This document shows positions 25,652 through 33,175 of a DNA stretch of 42,633 nt, piece by piece (the stretch's first letter is position 1; each line of letters begins with the position of its first letter). Location: contig NZ_DASRGV010000053.1 of assembly GCF_035650855.1 (NCBI RefSeq), forward strand, positions 1-42,633, in the 5' to 3' direction. Source of the DNA: Actinocrinis sp035650855 (GTDB lineage Bacteria; Actinomycetota; Actinomycetes; Streptomycetales; Catenulisporaceae). The translations under genes were made by a program, and so were the position numbers. Below the pieces are notes generated by a model that had not been told where the DNA came from, did not search any database, and saw only the letters and a list, made by a program, of their open reading frames with translations.

Positions 25652-27097
25652 CTACTCCGCCAGGCCGCGCTCCTGCGCGATCAGGTCGCGGTACCAGTGC
25701 GCGGAGGACTTCAGGATCCGCTTCTGCGTCGGGTAGTCGACGTACACGATGCCGAAGCGCTTGCCGTATCCGTACGCCCACTCGAAGTTGTCATGCAGCG
25801 ACCACTGGAAGTACCCGCGCAGGTCGACACCGTCCTCGATGGCGCGCGCGGCCGCGTCGATGTGGTCGGACACGTACGCGATCCGCTCCGGGTCGTGCAC
25901 CTCGCCGGTCGGGCCGACGTAGTCGTCGTTCGCCATGCCGTTCTCGGTGATGAGCATCGGGATGCCGTCGTAGTCTCGGTGCACCCGCAGCAGCAGCTCG
26001 TGCAGCCCGTCCGCGTCGATCGGCCAGTCCATCACCGTGCGCGGCAGGTCCACCGGCGGGAAGCTCAGGTCGCCGCAGCCGGGGTGGTCGGTCACCTCTT
26101 CGACGTGTCCGCTGCCGTCCGGGGCCGCGACGGTCAGCGGCGTGTAGTAGTTGATGCCGAGGGCGTCGAGCCGGGCGTTGATCGTCGCCGGGTCGCCGTC
26201 GCGGACGAACGACCAGTCGGTGATCCCCGCGGTGTCCGCCAGCACGTCCGCCGGGTAGACGCCGCGCAGCATCGGGTCGAGGAACAGCCGGTTCGCGACT
26301 CCGTCGATGCGGCGCTTGGCCTCCTGGTCCGCGGGGCTGTCACTGGCCGCCCGGACCGCGCACAGGTTCAGCGTCACCGACAGCTGCGCGGCCGCGCCGA
26401 CGGTCGCGCGCACCGCCTGGGCGCCGAGGCCGTGCGCGAGGTTGAGGTGATGCACCGCGGCCAGCGACGCGGCCTGGTCGATGCGGCCCGGGGCGTGCTT
26501 CCCGCTGCTGTAACCCAGATAGGCCGAGCACCACGGCTCGTTCAGCGTGGTCCAGAACTCGACCCGGTCGCCGAGCCGGCGCGCGACGTGCTCCGCGTAC
26601 TCGGCGAAGCGCAGCGCGGTCTCCCGGTTGGTCCAGCCGCCCTGGTCCTCGAGCGCCTGCGGCAGGTCCCAGTGGTAGAGCGTGAGGAACGGCGTGATGC
26701 CGAAGGAGAGCAGCTCGTCGACGAGCCGCTCGTAGAAGTCCAGGCCGCGCGCGTTGACCGGGCCGCTGCCGGTGGGCTGCACCCGCGGCCAGGCGGTGGA
26801 GAAGCGGTAGGCGGTCAGGCCGAGGTCGGCCATGATCCGCACGTCCTCGCGGTAGCGGTGGTAGTGGTCGATGGCCACGTCGCCGGTGTCGCCGTTGCGT
26901 ACCTTGCCCGGCGTGCGTGAGAAGGTGTCCCAGATCGACGGGCCGCGGCCGTCCTCGTCCCAGGCGCCCTCGATCTGGTAGGAGGACGAGGCCGCCCCCC
27001 AGTGGAAGCCGGCTGGGAAGCGGCGCGGCGGAGCGGCGGTCGCCGCGGCCCCCTGCGTCCCAACTCCGACCCGGGCGGCTCCCGCGGTGACTGTCAT
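25652..27097 (-). CDS. GH1 beta-glucosidase, cytoplasmic
   Basis: 481 aa, ATG at 27097 with GAGGGG upstream. It hydrolyses beta-glucosides such as cellobiose to glucose. Family 1 features: FPAGFHWGAASSSYQIEGAW at the start, acid/base Glu187 in TTLNEPWC, nucleophile Glu385 in LITENGM, sugar-binding FQWSLHDNFEWAYGYGKRFGIVYVDY near the end. No signal peptide, so it acts on imported oligosaccharides. A 20-residue Ala/Gly-rich N-terminal extension precedes the domain, so a later start is possible but no better ribosome site is seen. The upstream promoter carries a CebR-like operator (27272-27285). Unlike classical ceb loci there is no CebEFG transporter or LacI gene next to it, so the regulator acts from elsewhere. 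Confidence 0.95.
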   Translation of the reverse strand: MTVTAGAARVGVGTQGAAATAAPPRRFPAGFHWGAASSSYQIEGAWDEDGRGPSIWDTFSRTPGKVRNGDTGDVAIDHYHRYREDVRIMADLGLTAYRFSTAWPRVQPTGSGPVNARGLDFYERLVDELLSFGITPFLTLYHWDLPQALEDQGGWTNRETALRFAEYAEHVARRLGDRVEFWTTLNEPWCSAYLGYSSGKHAPGRIDQAASLAAVHHLNLAHGLGAQAVRATVGAAAQLSVTLNLCAVRAASDSPADQEAKRRIDGVANRLFLDPMLRGVYPADVLADTAGITDWSFVRDGDPATINARLDALGINYYTPLTVAAPDGSGHVEEVTDHPGCGDLSFPPVDLPRTVMDWPIDADGLHELLLRVHRDYDGIPMLITENGMANDDYVGPTGEVHDPERIAYVSDHIDAAARAIEDGVDLRGYFQWSLHDNFEWAYGYGKRFGIVYVDYPTQKRILKSSAHWYRDLIAQERGLAE

Positions 27098-27271
27098 GGG
27101 GAATCCCCTCTTCCGGTGGCCCGACCGCAGCCGGGTACACCCCGCGCCGCACCCGACAGCCCCGCGTCGTCGCGCTCACCGAAAGCGCGCTGTCGTGGGC
27201 CGACCACTGACCGTATTATTCGCCGACCGAGCCCGGTGACGCGAGCGTGGCCGTGTACGGAGCGCCGACCT

Positions 27272-27285
27272 TGAGAGCGCTCTCA
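27272..27285. promoter_or_regulatory. CebR-like LacI-family operator
   Basis: Perfect 14-bp palindrome TGAGAGCGCTCTCA, one symmetric substitution from the TGGGAGCGCTCCCA box of streptomycete CebR. It covers the predicted GH1 start point, the usual place for repression, and predicts induction by cellobiose or related cello-oligosaccharides. Confidence 0.85.
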
Positions 27286-27292
27286 CGGGATC

Positions 27293-27321
27293 AGGATCCC
27301 GGTACGGACCACCGCTGTCAA
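27293..27321 (-). promoter_or_regulatory. Promoter of the GH1 gene
   Basis: On the minus strand a perfect TTGACA (plus 27316-27321), 17 bp, GATCCT (plus 27293-27298). Transcription would start at about 27286, at the edge of the operator 27272-27285. The -10 match is weak, in keeping with strict regulation. Confidence 0.6.
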
Positions 27322-27445
27322 ACGTGCCTCGCGAACGGGCGTGCGACCAGCGGCTCGAGATGAAACTCGCACCATCCCGCGACGCGCCCGCCGGACGATG
27401 ATCGCGAGCGCCGCGCCGCATGGGGTCGAGCGGCGGTGGCGACAG

Positions 27446-27504
27446 CTTACGCTCCGTCAGATTTCAGCGCGCAGGGGTGCAACTTACGCTCCCTCAGGTC
27501 TCAG
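27446..27504. repeat. Two copies of a 22-bp imperfect direct repeat
   Basis: Copies at 27446-27467 and 27483-27504 share 19 of 22 bases, beginning CTTACGCTCC. The second copy runs into the TCAGGTC array. Function unknown. Confidence 0.65.
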
Positions 27505-27528
27505 GTCTCAGGTCTCAGGTCTCAGGTC
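27494..27528. repeat. Five tandem TCAGGTC heptamers covering a stop codon
   Basis: Five perfect copies end to end. The minus-strand TetR gene stops (TGA, plus TCA 27522-27524) inside the fifth copy, so a change in copy number would alter only sequence downstream of the stop. Looks like a slippage-prone microsatellite. Confidence 0.85.
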
Positions 27529-28412
27529 TCCGGGCGCTGATGATGGGGTCGTTCGTCGAGCCAGTGGCGTCGGCCGAGCGAGATGAGTCGCAGCTGCATA
27601 CGTGCCGCTTCCACAATGGCCTGCTCGCTCGGCCGCGCATGGGTATCGGCGCGCGTCTCAACGTCGGCCGGCTCCACGCCAAGGCGCGGCTCGCCGGTCG
27701 TCGCCTCCAGGATCGCGGTCGCGGTCAGCATCGTGTGGTTGACGTAGAGCTCTGCCAAGATACGGATCTCGGTCGCCGACCAGCCGGCCGAATCCGGCTG
27801 CGCGGACAGGTCCTCGACCAGGTCGCGCACGAAGCCGTCCAGTTCGGCGGCGATGGCGGCGCGTACGGCCGCGACTCCGCCGTGCCGCTCGCGGGCGAGG
27901 AACCGGAAGTGCGCCGGCTGCTCGTGCACGTGCTCGGCGATCACGTCGACGGACCGGCCGATCACGTCGTCCACGTCGCCGCCCTGTGCGCGGATCTCCC
28001 GCACCATGGCGCGCAGGCTGCCGAAGGACTCCTCGACCAGCGCGACGCCGAGCGCCGCGATGTCGGGAAAGTGCCGATAGAACGCAGCCGGGGCGATGCC
28101 CGCCGCACGAGTGACCTCACGCAAGCCGAGGCTGCTGAGGCTCTGCTGCTCCAGCAGTTGAAGCGCGGAGTCGAGCAGTGCCTGGCGGGTCCGCTGCTTT
28201 CGCACTTGTCGGACGCCGGCGGCGACCTCGACTCCGCTGGCCTGGCCTGTCCCGGCCCCGGCCGTGGCGCCGGTCTCCAGCTCGGCTTCGTCCTCGACGC
28301 CGGCCTCGACCCCGACCCCGGCCTCGACCCCGACCTCAAACGCGGCCCCAAGCGTCCCGATCCTGATGTCGGCGGACGCCGGGCCTGGCTTTTCGCTCTG
28401 CGGACGGCTCAT
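27522..28412 (-). CDS. TetR-family regulator with acidic N-terminal extension
   Basis: 296 aa from the ATG at 28412; a TTG three codons upstream is also in frame. The HTH domain begins only at about residue 70: VRKQRTRQALLDSALQLLEQQSLSSLGLREVTRAAGIAPAAFYRHFPDIAALGVALVEESFGSL. The ligand domain has ARERHGGVAAVRAAIAAELDGFVRDL and resembles FabR-like regulators of fatty-acid genes. Residues about 26-62 are a low-complexity Val/Glu/Ala/Gly repeat (GVEAGVGVEAGVEDEAELE) without parallel in short TetR proteins; it is coded by a near-repetitive ctcgaccccgac tract and may be a local expansion. Divergent from two small membrane-protein genes, with AAC-x-ACTGTT direct repeats between. Effector and targets unknown. 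Confidence 0.85.
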   Translation of the reverse strand: MSRPQSEKPGPASADIRIGTLGAAFEVGVEAGVGVEAGVEDEAELETGATAGAGTGQASGVEVAAGVRQVRKQRTRQALLDSALQLLEQQSLSSLGLREVTRAAGIAPAAFYRHFPDIAALGVALVEESFGSLRAMVREIRAQGGDVDDVIGRSVDVIAEHVHEQPAHFRFLARERHGGVAAVRAAIAAELDGFVRDLVEDLSAQPDSAGWSATEIRILAELYVNHTMLTATAILEATTGEPRLGVEPADVETRADTHARPSEQAIVEAARMQLRLISLGRRHWLDERPHHQRPET

Positions 28413-28429
28413 GTGGCCCAACTCACTCG

Positions 28430-28489
28430 GTTAACGACTGTTCTCCCACTCTCGACAGGGTATCCTGGATTTCAGTGAACAACTGTTAC
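28430..28489. promoter_or_regulatory. Direct repeats between the TetR gene and the small membrane-protein genes
   Basis: GTTAACGACTGTT (28430-28442) and GTGAACAACTGTT (28475-28487) share 11 of 13 bases at 45-bp spacing. Between them TATCCT (28461-28466) is a plausible plus-strand -10 box. They are candidate binding sites for the adjacent TetR protein. Confidence 0.45.
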
Positions 28490-28566
28490 GGATTTAGGCG
28501 ACGACGCCTAGCTATCGCTGCCACTGCTACCGGTCGCAACCCAGCTGCGGCCCGGAAGGCGGAACC

Positions 28567-28746
28567 ATGATTCTCCTGATGGCGGGACTCACCGTGTTCG
28601 CCCTGATCATGGGCGCCCTGTCCCTCGTCTCTGGGCCCGTCGCGCTCGCGCTGACGGCGCTCATCGGCGGCTGGCTGCTGCTGTTCGCGGCCCGCACCGC
28701 CCTGTCCAACACCGGCCTCTTCCGCAAGGGGGTGCGTCGTGGCTGA
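28567..28746 (+). CDS. Small 59-residue membrane protein
   Basis: 59 aa, ATG at 28567 after GGAAGGCGG. It has two hydrophobic segments, MILLMAGLTVFALIMGALSLVSG and VALALTALIGGWLLLFAARTAL, joined by a short turn, and a basic C-terminus (FRKGVRRG), so a two-helix hairpin with the tail in the cytoplasm is likely. Good start site, codon-position GC bias and an 8-bp overlap with the next gene support it being real although it is short. No family is recognised. It forms a unit with the following DUF4190-like protein and is divergent from a TetR regulator. Confidence 0.7.
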   Translation: MILLMAGLTVFALIMGALSLVSGPVALALTALIGGWLLLFAARTALSNTGLFRKGVRRG

Positions 28747-29059
28747 CCTCATCTCGAACCACACCGGCTCGTCGAACCGCACTGCCGCCCCGAACGGCCA
28801 GCTCCGCAACACGGCCCGCGACAACAGCGGCAAGTCCGTCGTCGCGTTCGTCAGCGGGCTCGTCGGCCTGCTGGTCGGCAATCTGGTGCTCGGCCCGCTC
28901 GCGATCGGCCTCGGCATCGCCGCGCTGCGCGGCGCCAACCCGCGCCGCGGCCGCGCCGTGCTGGCGATCGTGCTCGGCGTCGCGGACCTCGCCGTCTTCG
29001 CGTTCCTCACCCTGCACTCGGAAGCCGGGCACGGCGTGCTGTGGAAGTTCGGGTCCTGA
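28739..29059 (+). CDS. DUF4190-like small membrane protein
   Basis: 106 aa. The GTG at 28739 lies inside the end of the preceding small gene (8-bp overlap) and is preceded by AAGGGGG, so the two are translationally coupled. After a polar, Asn/Ser-rich N-terminus there are two helices: SVVAFVSGLVGLLVGNLVLGPLAIGLGIAAL and AVLAIVLGVADLAVFAFLTL, with a basic turn GANPRRGR between. That arrangement, with the glycine-rich first helix, matches the DUF4190 group found beside many actinobacterial signalling and wall genes. Function unknown. Confidence 0.75.
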   Translation: MADLISNHTGSSNRTAAPNGQLRNTARDNSGKSVVAFVSGLVGLLVGNLVLGPLAIGLGIAALRGANPRRGRAVLAIVLGVADLAVFAFLTLHSEAGHGVLWKFGS

Positions 29060-29090
29060 GCTCGTTCTCCCTTGCGGGCCCGGCACCGAT

Positions 29091-29107
29091 CCGTGAAAGA
29101 TTCACGG
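29091..29107. promoter_or_regulatory. 7-bp inverted repeat upstream of the GH30 gene
   Basis: CCGTGAA (29091-29097) and TTCACGG (29101-29107) separated by AGA. It is 32 bp after the preceding stop and 38 bp upstream of the GH30 -35 box. No T-run follows, so an operator or activator site is more likely than a terminator. Confidence 0.4.
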
Positions 29108-29144
29108 TCGTGCTGGCCGTACTCCGCCCGCAGACCGCTTACCG

Positions 29145-29173
29145 TTGAGTCCCCGCGGCGCCCTTCGTACCTT
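29145..29173 (+). promoter_or_regulatory. Promoter of the GH30 gene
   Basis: TTGAGT (29145-29150), 17 bp, TACCTT (29168-29173). Start point expected near 29180, giving a leader of about 53 nt. Confidence 0.5.
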
Positions 29174-29232
29174 CTCCCTGGCTGGTCAGACACGAGGTCC
29201 GGCCGGCCGTCGAGAAGGGAGGGCGCGCCGCC

Positions 29233-31152
29233 GTGTCCACGACCGAACGGGTTGCCCACATCACGGCGCGCCGCTGGAACGCGGTACGCGCGCCGCTCGC
29301 CGTGTTGCTCGTCGCCAGTGGCGTGACCATCGCCGTGTCACAGTCGCAATCGGCCTACGCCGCCGGAACCGTGACCATCAACGGGGCGACGACATATCAG
29401 AGCATTACCGGATTCGGCGCCTCCGAGGGCTTCGGCGAAGCGTCGACGGTCATGAGCGCCTCCGCCGCGGTTCAGCAGCAGGTGCTCAGCCTGCTCTACA
29501 GCCCGACCTCCGGGGCCGGGCTGACCATGCTGCGCAACGAGATCAGCGCCGACTCGGGCAGCACCATCGAGCCGACCTCGCCGGGCAGCCCCACCGCCGC
29601 TCCCTCGTACTCGTCGCTGGCCTCGATCAACCAGGACCAGGGCCAGCTGTGGTTCGCCCAGCAGATCAAGAGCCTCTACGGCGTCAACAACGTCTTCGCC
29701 GACGCCTGGAGCGCCCCCGCGTTCATGAAGACCAACAACTCCACCAGCAACGGCGGAGCGGTGTGCGGCCTGACCGGCGCCACGTGCAGCAGCGGCAACT
29801 GGGTGCAGGCGTACTCCAACTACCTGGTGCAGTACGCCCAGGACTACGCCGCCGCGGGCGTCCCGCTCACCTACATCGGCCCCGAGAACGAGGCCAACCT
29901 CTCGACGAGCTACGACAGCATGCAGCTGAGCCCGTCCCAGACCGCGCAGCTGCTCGACACGCTCGGCCCCGCCGTGGCGAATTCCGGCTTGTCCACGCAG
30001 GTGGAGTGCTGCGCGACCGAGGGCTGGGACTACGCCAGCCAGTACGCGTCCGCGATCGCGAGTGACACGACCGCCAACTCGTACACCAAGGTGCTGACCA
30101 GCCACGGCTACACCGCGGCGCCGACCTCGCCGCTGTCCGGCTGGAGCAAGCCGGCCTGGCAGACCGAGTGGTCCACGTTCGACGGCTTCAACTCGGCCTG
30201 GGACGACGGCAGCGACGCCTCCGGCTTCACCTGGGCGCAGCACATCCACCAGGGCCTGACCGGCGCGAACCTGAGCGCCTTCCTGTACTGGTGGGGCAGC
30301 ACCACCCCGTCCGAGAACGGCGACAACGAGGGCCTGCTGGAGATCAACGGCTCCTCGGTCATCCCGACCGGACGGCTCTGGGCCTTCGCCAACTACAGCC
30401 GCTACATCCACCCCGGCGCGACCCGGATCGCCGCCACCACCGCGGACAGCGGCCTGAACCTCAGCGCGTACAAGAACACCGACGGCACCGTCGCAGTGGT
30501 CGTACTCAACACCGCGAACAGCGCCGACTCGGTCAGCTACGCGCTGCAGAACGCCGGCATCACCAGCGGAACCGTGACGCCCGTACTGACCAACGGCTCG
30601 AACAACGCTGCCGCGCAGACGGCGATCCCGCTCACCGGTGGATCGTTCAGCGCCAGCATTCCGGCACGTTCGCTGGTGACGTACGTGATCTCGGGCAGCG
30701 GCAGCTCCGGCAGCCCCTCGGCGAGCCCGAGCACGAGCCCGTCGTCCTCGCCGTCCGCGTCCCCGTCCTCCTCTCCCTCCTCCTCGCCGTCGTCTTCGCC
30801 CTCTGCCTCGCCGAGCGCGAGCACCGGCGGCGCGACGTGCAACGTCTCGTACGTCAAGTCCAGCGAATGGCCCGGCGGCTTCGTCGCCAACGTGACCATC
30901 AAGGACACCGGCACATCAGCCATCAACGGCTGGACACTCAAGTTCGCCTATCCCGGCGACCAGAAGGTGACCAACGCCTGGAGCGCGACGGTGACACAGA
31001 GCGGAACGGCGGTCACCGCCACGAACGTCTCCTATGACGGATCGATCAGTCCGGGCGGAACCGTCTCGGTCGGCTGGCAGGGCACCTGGACAAACAGCGA
31101 CGCGACGCCGACGGCGTTCACGCTCAACGGAGCCGCCTGTTCGACGTCGTAA
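29233..31152 (+). CDS. Secreted GH30 xylanase/glucanase with C-terminal CBM2
   Basis: 639 aa, GTG start at 29233 after GGGAGGG. A Sec signal peptide (basic MSTTERVAHITARRWNAVR, hydrophobic APLAVLLVASGVTIAV, cleavage after SAYA) directs export. GH30 catalytic region about 45-480: YQSITGFGASEGFGEAS, MLRNEISADSGSTIEP, acid/base Glu220 in IGPENEANLS, nucleophile Glu312 in WQTEWSTF, and a beta-sandwich wrapping NYSRYIHPGATRIAAT. A Ser/Pro linker (about 494-532, repeated SPSSSPSAS) leads to a CBM2 (about 535-638, CNVSYVKSSEWPGGFVANVTIKDTG ... WSATVTQSG) with the end cysteines and surface Trp residues for cellulose or xylan. Closest to the xylan-cleaving GH30 group; exact substrate (glucuronoxylan or other) is inferred. 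Confidence 0.93.
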   Translation: MSTTERVAHITARRWNAVRAPLAVLLVASGVTIAVSQSQSAYAAGTVTINGATTYQSITGFGASEGFGEASTVMSASAAVQQQVLSLLYSPTSGAGLTMLRNEISADSGSTIEPTSPGSPTAAPSYSSLASINQDQGQLWFAQQIKSLYGVNNVFADAWSAPAFMKTNNSTSNGGAVCGLTGATCSSGNWVQAYSNYLVQYAQDYAAAGVPLTYIGPENEANLSTSYDSMQLSPSQTAQLLDTLGPAVANSGLSTQVECCATEGWDYASQYASAIASDTTANSYTKVLTSHGYTAAPTSPLSGWSKPAWQTEWSTFDGFNSAWDDGSDASGFTWAQHIHQGLTGANLSAFLYWWGSTTPSENGDNEGLLEINGSSVIPTGRLWAFANYSRYIHPGATRIAATTADSGLNLSAYKNTDGTVAVVVLNTANSADSVSYALQNAGITSGTVTPVLTNGSNNAAAQTAIPLTGGSFSASIPARSLVTYVISGSGSSGSPSASPSTSPSSSPSASPSSSPSSSPSSSPSASPSASTGGATCNVSYVKSSEWPGGFVANVTIKDTGTSAINGWTLKFAYPGDQKVTNAWSATVTQSGTAVTATNVSYDGSISPGGTVSVGWQGTWTNSDATPTAFTLNGAACSTS

Positions 31153-31228
31153 CGCAACCGCCGCTCGCCTAGCCCTCTGACCGGCTAATCCCGTACTCAT
31201 GCCGAACGCCACGCGCTACCGTGGCCGG

Positions 31229-32554
31229 ATGACCAAGACCGACGCCGCACCCCGCGTGGCGTTCGGCATGAGAGCCCTGAGAGAACACCCGCTGCTGCGC
31301 GGCCGGATCGCGGTCGCGCTGCTCTTCCTCCTCTACGGCGTCATCCTCGGCTCCTGGACCGCGCGGATCCCGGCCGTCAAGCAGCGGCTCGGCGTCAGCG
31401 ACGGCCAGCTGAGCCTGGCGCTGCTCGCCTTCGCCGCCGGGGCGATCGTCGGCATGCAGGCGGTGGGCCGGCTCGTGGACCGATACGGCAGCCGGCGCGT
31501 CATGCTTCCGGCCGCGCTCGCGGACGGCGCACTGCTGCTCGGCCCGGCGTTCGCGCCGGACCTGCCGCTGCTCGTGCTGGCTCTGTTCGGCTTCGGCGCG
31601 GTGCACGGCACGCTCAACGTCGCGATGAACGCGAACGCGGTCGAGGTACAACGCGCCTGGGGCCGGCCGATCATCTCCTCGTTTCACGCGGTGTACAGCA
31701 TCGGCGGCTTCATCGGCTCCGCGCTGGGCGGCTTGTACGCGCGCGCCGGGCTCGGCCCGGCGGTAAGCTTCGCGACCGTCACGGGATTGGTCGTGCTCGG
31801 TGTCGGCTGGTCATCGCGATGGGCTCTATCGCAGCAGGCGATGACAGCCCTCACCGAGGCCGAACCCGTTGCGCCACAGTCATCGCAGCCTGCTGACTCA
31901 GCTCCGTCTTCCGTCCGCACCGCCTCTTCTCCAGCGCCTTCTTCATCTCCGCCTCCGCGCACCCGGCTGCGGACTTTCATCGCTCCATCCAGCGCGGTCC
32001 TCTTCCTGGGTGCGCTCGCGTTCTGCTGCCTGGTCGGAGAGGGTGCGGCGGCGGACTGGAGCGCGGTCTACCTGCGCGACAACCTGCACACCAGCGCCGG
32101 ATTCGCCGCCACCGCCTACGCCGCGTTCGCGATCGCGATGACGGCAGGCCGGCTTGTGGGGGACCGGCTCACCGCGGCACTCGGACCGGTGCGACTGGTC
32201 CGCGGCTGCGGCGTCCTCGCCTCGGTCGGCCTCGCCGCCGGACTGCTCGTCAACGCGCCGATCGCCGGGGTCGTCGGCTTCGCGTGCCTGGGCGCGGGCC
32301 TGTCCTGCATCGTTCCGCAGGTGTTCTCCACGGCGGGCAGCCGCGATCCGGCCCGCGCGGGCGAGGCGATCGCGCGTGTTGCCAGCCTCGGCTTCATCGG
32401 CTTCGTCGTCGGGCCGATCGTCATCGGCGGCGTCGCGGAACTCGTCGGACTGCCGACGGCGCTCGCTATCCCCGTCGTGCTGGTGATGGCGGTCGCGCTG
32501 GCGGCCCCGGCGCTGCGCCCAGCCGCTGCAGGCACCGTTACCCTGGACCGATGA
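31229..32554 (+). CDS. Major facilitator superfamily transporter, YbjJ-like
   Basis: 441 aa from the ATG at 31229 (MTKTDAAPRVAFGMRAL); an in-frame ATG 30 bp upstream lacks a ribosome site. TACCGT six bases before the ATG could be the -10 box of a leaderless mRNA. Twelve helices in two halves, with the MFS loop motif GRLVDRYGSRRVMLPAAL after helix 2 and GRLVGDRLTAALGPVRLVRG in the second half. The centre holds a Ser/Pro/Ala-rich disordered loop (VAPQSSQPADSAPSSVRTASSPAPSSS). The signature WTARIPAVKQRLGVSDGQLSLALLAFAAGAIVGM belongs to the YbjJ-like bacterial group, substrate unknown. Its stop overlaps the start of the acetyltransferase (ATGA), so the two are co-translated. Confidence 0.9.
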   Translation: MTKTDAAPRVAFGMRALREHPLLRGRIAVALLFLLYGVILGSWTARIPAVKQRLGVSDGQLSLALLAFAAGAIVGMQAVGRLVDRYGSRRVMLPAALADGALLLGPAFAPDLPLLVLALFGFGAVHGTLNVAMNANAVEVQRAWGRPIISSFHAVYSIGGFIGSALGGLYARAGLGPAVSFATVTGLVVLGVGWSSRWALSQQAMTALTEAEPVAPQSSQPADSAPSSVRTASSPAPSSSPPPRTRLRTFIAPSSAVLFLGALAFCCLVGEGAAADWSAVYLRDNLHTSAGFAATAYAAFAIAMTAGRLVGDRLTAALGPVRLVRGCGVLASVGLAAGLLVNAPIAGVVGFACLGAGLSCIVPQVFSTAGSRDPARAGEAIARVASLGFIGFVVGPIVIGGVAELVGLPTALAIPVVLVMAVALAAPALRPAAAGTVTLDR

Positions 32555-33027
32555 TCAGAACCGCCACTTCGGACGACGTACCGGCAATCCTCACCATGAT
32601 CCGCGAGCTCGCCGAATACGAGCGTGCGCCCCACGAGGTGACCGCTACCGAGGCGCACCTGCGTACCGCGCTGTTCGGTGAGAATCCCGCCGTGTACGCG
32701 CTCATCGCCGAGAACGACGACACCGGTGAGGCGGTCGGCTTCGCGATGTGGTTCCTGAACTTCTCCACCTGGCTCGGCCGTCACGGCGTCTACCTGGAAG
32801 ACCTATACGTCAAGCCGCACGCCCGCGGTGAAGGGCACGGCCGTGCGCTGCTCACCCGGCTGGCACAGATCGCGGTCGAGCGCGGCTGCGGCCGGGTCGA
32901 GTGGGCGGTGCTGGACTGGAACGGTCCGTCGATCGGCTTCTACAAGTCGCTCGGCGCGGTGCCGATGGACGAGTGGACGATCTTCCGGCTCACCGGCGAC
33001 TCTCTCGCCCGCCTGGCCGCGTCCTAA
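32551..33027 (+). CDS. GNAT N-acetyltransferase, spermidine/spermine acetyltransferase-like
   Basis: 158 aa, ATG at 32551 overlapping the MFS stop. GNAT motifs in order: MIRTATSDDVPAILTMIRELAEYERAP (motif C), YLEDLYVKPHARGEGHGRALLTRLAQIA with the acetyl-CoA pyrophosphate loop R-G-E-G-H-G/A (motif A), and VEWAVLDWNGPSIGFYKSLGAVPMDEWTIFRL (motif B). The LEDLYV, DWNGPSIGFYKSLGA and MDEWTIFRL stretches closely follow the diamine/polyamine acetyltransferase SAT1 and bacterial homologues, so polyamines or short diamines are likely substrates. Coupling to an MFS gene suggests acetylation with export of the same compound, which is inference. Confidence 0.9.
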   Translation: MIRTATSDDVPAILTMIRELAEYERAPHEVTATEAHLRTALFGENPAVYALIAENDDTGEAVGFAMWFLNFSTWLGRHGVYLEDLYVKPHARGEGHGRALLTRLAQIAVERGCGRVEWAVLDWNGPSIGFYKSLGAVPMDEWTIFRLTGDSLARLAAS

Positions 33028-33092
33028 GCCCAGGGGCGGGGTCAGCCCCAGCGGCCGGTCTCAGCCGTACTCTCGGCAGCCGCCCGGACTGG

Positions 33093-33109
33093 GGAAGCAG
33101 TTTGCTTCC
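33093..33109. promoter_or_regulatory. 7-bp inverted repeat upstream of ligB
   Basis: GGAAGCA (33093-33099), GTT, TGCTTCC (33103-33109); a further TGCTTCC half-site lies at 33124-33130. Position 67-83 bp before the ligB ATG. It is not a LexA/SOS box (no GAAC-N4-GTTC), so the protein is unknown; a weak terminator hairpin at 33033-33049 sits just upstream. Confidence 0.4.
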
Positions 33110-33175
33110 GCCCGCTGACCAGCTGCTTCCTTCCTCCGCGAGCGATTTGTCAGTACCTCGCGGCACGATGGGGAC

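Larger units (their letters stand above)
27098..27521. other. 424-bp intergenic region upstream of the GH1 gene
   Basis: Holds the GH1 promoter and operator (27272-27321), a long GH1 leader of about 188 nt, and two kinds of direct repeat near the TetR stop (27446-27528). A TAATAC hexamer on the minus strand (27213-27218) could be a second -10 box without a good -35. No coding region is supported. Confidence 0.6.

Noticed and set aside
28261..28340. Frameshift or foreign insertion in the TetR N-terminal extension
   Set aside because: The frame is open and continuous into the HTH domain and base composition matches the surroundings; it is more simply a low-complexity expansion.
33093..33109. 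SOS (LexA) box for ligB
   Set aside because: The palindrome does not have the actinobacterial GAAC-N4-GTTC form.
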